Origin: Acanthamoeba lenticulata | Lineage: Eukaryota > Discosea > Longamoebia > Acanthamoebidae | Length of the DNA: 33,475 nucleotides | Direction of reading: 5' to 3' | NCBI GenBank assembly: GCA_002179805.1 | Contig: NAVB01001388.1 | Location: 1 to 33,475 of the forward strand | Shown: positions 29,607 through 33,475 of the stretch, in pieces | Layout: every line of letters starts with the position of its first letter | Numbering within the stretch: the stretch's first letter is position 1 | Made by a program: the position numbers and the translations under genes | Notes under the pieces: generated by a model | Seen by the model: the letters and a program-made list of their open reading frames with translations, nothing else | Told to the model about the DNA's origin: nothing | Databases searched by the model: none

Positions 29607-31207
29607 ATGAGCCTCATCTTGAAGAGGAAGCAAAAGACAATCCGGCGCTCGACGTCGGCGCCGCACCACCCGACGGTGGAGGAGCTGACGTTGAAGGAGG
29701 TCTCCTCGACCTCGGCCAACTTGCCTCTCACCAAGGAAAAGCAAGCGAGTGATGAGGTCGTACACATCTCGCCCTTGAAGATGTCGGGCAAGGGCAAATC
29801 GCAGACGTGGAGCCCTGAAGAGCCGCGCGCCTCCTTCTCCAACTCGGCGGGCAACGTCAAAACCGCCGCCTCGCGGGCGAGGCGGGCCTCCCGGATGTTC
29901 CGCAAAGCCCCCTTGAGCAACAGCCCCAACGGGAGCCGCATCGGCGGGCAGGTCGGAGGAGGAGGAGGAGGCGACGAGCCACCCGCCTCAGCGACGCCTC
30001 CGCTCTGGTTCCCCCTCGTCGACTACCTCTGCCGTGCCGTCGAACAGCACGGTATGTCGACACTCTTTGTTTTCTATTTTTTCGAGCTTTATCTGATTGG
30101 GCCGGATCTCCGCTTGCCGTCCAATAGGAGCCGACAAAATGGGAATTTTCAGGCTGAGTGCGAACGCGCGCACGGTGCGGGAGTTGCTGGCGGCCTGCGT
30201 CGATATCCACCGGAAGCAAGCCGGGGAAGAGGCCATGCGAAAGCTGTTTGCGCAGTACGACGGCGAGGTCGATGTCGCGGCCAGCGTGCTCAAGGCCTAC
30301 CTGCGCGAGCAGACCCAGCCGCTCATCCCCACGTCCTACCACGACCGGTTCGTGGCCGTGCCTGGGCCCGAGCAGCTCGACGCGCGCCTCGAGCAGCTCG
30401 CGCAACTCGTCGCCTCCTTGCCGACCGAGCTGCGCAACATCCTCGAGCGGCTGATGCGCTCCCTGAACCTGATCCACGCCCGCCAGGAGCTCAACCGCAT
30501 GGACGCCTCGAACCTGGCCATCGGTGCGTGTGCGCCGTCTGCCGCGACGTGGCGTGTAAGAGGTCCTGTAGCGAGCTCCCCGTCCTGACCTGTCTTGCCG
30601 TGTTGGACGTGCAGTGTTTGCGCCGTCGGTGCTGCGCGCAGAGACCGAGGGGCTGGACATCATGAAGATCCGCGCCCAGTGCCAGGTCATCGAGACCTTC
30701 ATTCTCCACCACGACCGCCTCTTCACCGCCGCGCTGCAGCCCGAGGAGGAGGTCGAGTCCGTCCAGGACGCCGCCTGCGAGGCGATGGCGGCTGACCACC
30801 AGCAGCAAGAACAACAGAAAGATGCACACGAGACGAGCAACGAGTTTGAGCGGGTGGTGCTCGAGTTGACCGGCGAGCCGGCCGGCGAGGTCTCTCCCAC
30901 GCACGTGGACCACCGGTGGGAGAAGACGCACATCAGCGCGTTTTCCTACGTGAGCTGCAGCTGCTGCCACAAGGCCATCTACGGCATCCGACACACGGCC
31001 TTCCAGTGCCTTGGTACGCGGCCACATCCCAACGGCTCTCTCTGGGCCCAAGGGCCTTTCGCTGACTTGGCGCCACCAGAATGCGAGGAATTTGCGCACA
31101 GCAAGTGCAGCGGCAAGGTGGACAGCACGTGTAGCGGCAAGGCCTCCAAGCATAGCGTGCCCGTGGTCGTGGTGGTGCCAGAGACCGCCTGGCAGAAGCG
31201 CAAGTAG
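29607..31207 (+). CDS. RhoGAP protein with C-terminal C1 domain
   Basis: 455 residues in four exons: 29607-30051, 30128-30523, 30615-31013, 31080-31207; phases close. RhoGAP domains speed GTP hydrolysis on Rho/Rac/Cdc42 and so turn off actin signalling. Residues 1-125 are basic, Ser-rich and disordered. The RhoGAP domain (about 128-325) has GADKMGIFRLSANA, where the Arg in GIFR is the arginine finger, then VAASVLKAYLREQTQPLIP and MDASNLAIVFAPSVLR. An acidic, Gln-rich linker follows. A C1 zinc-finger (about 385-432) has the His and Cys pattern HISAFSYVSCSCCHKAIYG, then FQCLECEEFAHSKC. C1 domains bind diacylglycerol or membranes, though atypical ones do not. Chimaerins carry the same two domains in the opposite order. 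The ATG at 29607 is the first in frame. Confidence 0.9.
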
Positions 31208-31364
31208 GGAGGTGTGGTCGATCCTTCCTGGCCGACGCCCCGCAACATTTTTGTAGAGAACCCTCTCGGGACGTAGAGACGTCCCCCTGCTCGGGCTTAG
31301 CTGTAAAAAGACTCTCTTCTTGAAGGAACAACAAGAACCTGTTTATGGCAGAGAGGAAGCTATT

Positions 31365-32385
31365 TTAAGAAGAAGAAGAAGAAACGGAGCTGTAGTCGTC
31401 GGTGAAGATGCGGGCCTCGAGCTTGGCCTTCACGGCTGGCCACTCGTCGTCGGTGATGGAAAAGTAGGCCGTATCGCGGTTGAGCCCCTTGTTGATCATG
31501 TGCTTGCGAAAGACGCCCTCAAACGTGAAGCCCAATCTCTTGGCCGCAGCCTTTGATTTCTCATTCAGCTCATCTGTCATGCACACGAGTCCCACACCGT
31601 GTACGATGAGCGCAAGCCCACACGAGGGGAGCTCCTTCCGACAAGAGGTCTTGTACCGCATTTCCACTCGACACGGCGGTAGTGGAGAACCTCGAAGGCG
31701 TGTTTGATCACCAGGTAGCAGGCCTCCGTGTTGACGTAGGTCTTCTGGTACTTGGGCGTGCACCTGGCGACACCACAAAACACATGAACGTGAGTTCCGG
31801 ACGTCGAGGCCAGTTCTGGGCCAGGGAGGGGAAGTGTGAGTCTTCATGTTGCAAGACAGCTTGTGCGCAGAGTTTGCCATAAAAGCGCACCAGATACCGC
31901 CTATCTCTATGCGGCGGTGGGCAGGCACGATGGACAAGTAGCAAACCATTCCCACCTTTTCGCCAGTTGGCTTGTTGATCACCGTGAGCCCCATCATCTC
32001 GTCGCCTGTCAGATACCTGCCAGGTGGAAACAGTCAAATGGTGCTCTAAACACTCTTTCGCTACATCGCGTCTCCAAGTCAGACCAAAATAAGATCTAGA
32101 AGCCATGGACGGACCGGAGCCAAGAACTGAAGTCAGTGGTGTCTCGGAAAGGCCCACGCGGGGTGTACTGCCACAGGTCTGGTGTGGTGTTCAGGGCAGG
32201 GTCCCTCTCACAGCAAAATCAAATCAAAAATCTAAATCAAGATTGTGGGCCGCACCGACACCAGGTGGGTGGGAGGCCACATAAAGCTCGTCTACGTCAG
32301 CCTCGACGTCAACTGGCCGTAATGAAACGCGCCGTCCCTCGAGAACAAGGTCCTCTCGGCGCGGTGCCTCTCCTCCTGCTAACAT
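31365..32385 (-). CDS. GNAT-family N-acetyltransferase (RimJ/RimL type)
   Basis: 209 residues in five exons: 32385-32262, 32178-32115, 32016-31891, 31763-31657, 31573-31365; phases close. The protein reads like the RimJ/RimL branch: VLEGRRVSLRPVDVEADVDEL, then LWQYTPRGPF, WLRYLTGDEMMGLTVINKPT, VGMVCYLSIVPAHRRIEIG, and ACYLVIKHAFEVLHYRRVEW. After this come NEKSKAAAKRLGFTFEGVFR and the C-terminal strand DTAYFSITDDEWP. The family transfers acetyl from acetyl-CoA to a protein N-terminus or small amine. The usual acetyl-CoA loop is weak here (VNTEACYLV), as is common in this subgroup. The substrate is unknown. The tail ends in a run of serines. A compact promoter is shared with the divergent PstS-like gene. 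Confidence 0.85.
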
Positions 32386-32622
32386 CTTTTGCGTAAGTTG
32401 CCGCTTGTTCCGCGGGCAACCGCCTTGAGGCGGTAGACCATCGGGCGATGTTGCTCAGCGCACAGCAAAGGAGGAGCTGTCCCATCAGCAAATGAGCGCC
32501 GACAACGGTTGCCATTTCATCTGGTTGGCCACGGGCTCTAGCAATTCCTGTGCTAAGGGGGGTTTCCGGAAGACAAAGTGCCACAACTTTCAATTGTACA
32601 ACACACTCACAAACACACCGCG
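32386..32622. promoter_or_regulatory. Divergent promoter region between GNAT and PstS-like genes
   Basis: About 237 bases between two divergent starts. An inverted pair CCGCCTTGAGGCGG (32420-32433) could form a short hairpin. No tRNA or other RNA was recognised, and no clear TATA box. Confidence 0.4.
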
Positions 32623-33475
32623 ATGGCCAAGAAGGTGCGCGCCATTGAGGCGGCCCTCGATGCATCGACCTTGGTGGTCCTGCTTCTTCTCGTACAGCAT
32701 GCCAAGCCGGCCCAAGCCATAACGGTGGCTGGCACGGGGACGGCATGGAGCTCAAGCCTCTTCTCCTCCTGGGCCGCCGACTACCGCTACGTCAAAGACA
32801 ACGTTCCCTTCACCTTTGCCTCGTCGGCTTCCACAGCGGTCGGATTGGCTTCCATGAAGCGAGGCTTCGTCAGCTACGTCTCCACACCGGCCCTGCTGGC
32901 CTCGCCCAACACAACAGCCAATAGTAGCACCCAATACTACTCGATCCCCACGTTCGCCGCAGCGCTCACGGGAGCTGTGGACTTGTCCAAGTTTGCCAAT
33001 TCGTCGGCGACCGTCGCCTCGAACATGGTGACGTGGGATTCGGCGACGCTGGCCCAGTTGTTCTCCGGTGACCTCCTGGCCTGGTCCGACGCGCGCCTGG
33101 CCGCGCTCAACCCTTGGGTGAGCCTGCCGGCCAACACCAACATCACTCTCATCCTTTGCAACGACACCCAAGGCGACGCCGACGTGCTCGTTCGCTATTT
33201 GCGCGCCGTCAGCCCCTCGCTCGCGGCGCAGCTCGGTGACGACGGAAGCGGCCTGCAGTCGCTCGCGCCCTTTGTCCAGGGCCGCGTCAAGCTGGCCTGC
33301 TCGACGGCGGCCAAGCAGGCCGCCCTCGCGCAGAGCGGCTGGGAGACGTCGCTCGTCTTTCTCATGCTCCCCGAGCTGGCCAACATCACCACGTTGGGAC
33401 CCATCGCCATGGCCAGCAACAGCAGCTCAGGGTCGAGCAAGGTCGTGGCGTCGGCCGCCTCGGTCGCGGCCGCGA
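32623..33475 (+). CDS. Secreted/surface PstS-like phosphate-binding-protein-fold protein, 3' partial
   Basis: An open frame from ATG 32623 to the right edge (284 codons, no stop, no evident intron). The N-terminus (MAKKVRAIEAALDAST, then LVVLLLLVQHAKPAQA) is a signal peptide with a likely cleavage after AQA. The mature part follows the periplasmic phosphate-binding protein (PstS/PBP-like) plan: VAGTGTAWSSSLFSSWAADY, then ASSASTAVGLASMKRG, IPTFAAALTGAVDLS, TLAQLFSGDLLAWSDARL, NPWVSLP and NITLILCNDTQGDADVL. In bacteria this fold captures phosphate for an ABC importer. In a eukaryote it is more likely an extracellular sensor domain, possibly followed by a membrane helix and signalling domain beyond the edge. 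Several N-glycosylation sequons (NTTANSST, NSSAT, NITLI, NDTQ) support secretion. The Ser/Thr/Asp ligands of PstS cannot be confirmed by eye. Confidence 0.75.
   Translation, partial: MAKKVRAIEAALDASTLVVLLLLVQHAKPAQAITVAGTGTAWSSSLFSSWAADYRYVKDNVPFTFASSASTAVGLASMKRGFVSYVSTPALLASPNTTANSSTQYYSIPTFAAALTGAVDLSKFANSSATVASNMVTWDSATLAQLFSGDLLAWSDARLAALNPWVSLPANTNITLILCNDTQGDADVLVRYLRAVSPSLAAQLGDDGSGLQSLAPFVQGRVKLACSTAAKQAALAQSGWETSLVFLMLPELANITTLGPIAMASNSSSGSSKVVASAASVAAA

Noticed and set aside
1..33475. CRISPR arrays, insertion sequences, integrases or transposases
   Set aside because: No spaced direct repeats, terminal inverted repeats or transposase-like proteins were seen; the only arrays are coding repeats and microsatellites.

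Overview
The window looks like nuclear DNA of a free-living amoebozoan, most likely Acanthamoeba or a close relative. This is inferred from the gene content and no database was searched. It is GC-rich and gene-dense, with genes on both strands and gaps of about 100-420 bp. Introns are short (about 50-150 nt), usually start GTACG or GTGCG and end in CAG. The predicted proteins are large mixtures of signalling domains: Roco kinase, YEATS, CLU, LRR, F-box, RhoGAP, C1 and PstS-like. Exon models below were built by hand from splice signals, reading phase and domain continuity. In most genes the phases close exactly, which is the main support for the models.

Layout, left to right. (1) A CTTG microsatellite, then a 32-exon, 5'-truncated LRRK-type Roco gene (+): ankyrin, LRR, ROC, COR, kinase, WD40, with an SH3-like insert inside the kinase. 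(2) A small two-exon gene (+) coding for 95 residues. (3) An LRRC58-like LRR protein (-). (4) A YEATS-ankyrin fusion (+), divergent from gene 3. (5) The proteasomal ubiquitin receptor Rpn13/ADRM1 (-). (6) A secreted or surface type I membrane protein with a Ser/Pro-rich stalk (-). (7) An intronless protein with about nineteen 27-residue ankyrin-like repeats and an F-box-like N-terminus (-). (8) A small beta-rich protein (+). (9) A 21-exon, about 2,208-residue protein (-) joining an N-terminal membrane anchor, a CLU/eIF3-p135-type region, TPRs and AMN1-type LRRs. (10) An F-box protein fused to a Ras/Rab-like GTPase with damaged phosphate-binding motifs and a C-terminal CaaX box (+). (11) A RhoGAP-C1 protein (+). 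(12) A RimJ/RimL-type GNAT acetyltransferase (-). (13) The 5' part of a secreted PstS-like phosphate-binding-protein-fold gene (+), cut by the right edge.

The genes are not an operon and need not share a pathway. Two themes recur: small-GTPase signalling (Roco, F-box-GTPase, RhoGAP-C1) and ubiquitin or protein turnover (Rpn13, two F-box-type proteins, LRR proteins). The most unusual points are the new domain fusions: SH3 inside a Roco kinase, YEATS plus ankyrin, CLU plus LRR with a membrane anchor, and F-box plus degenerate GTPase.
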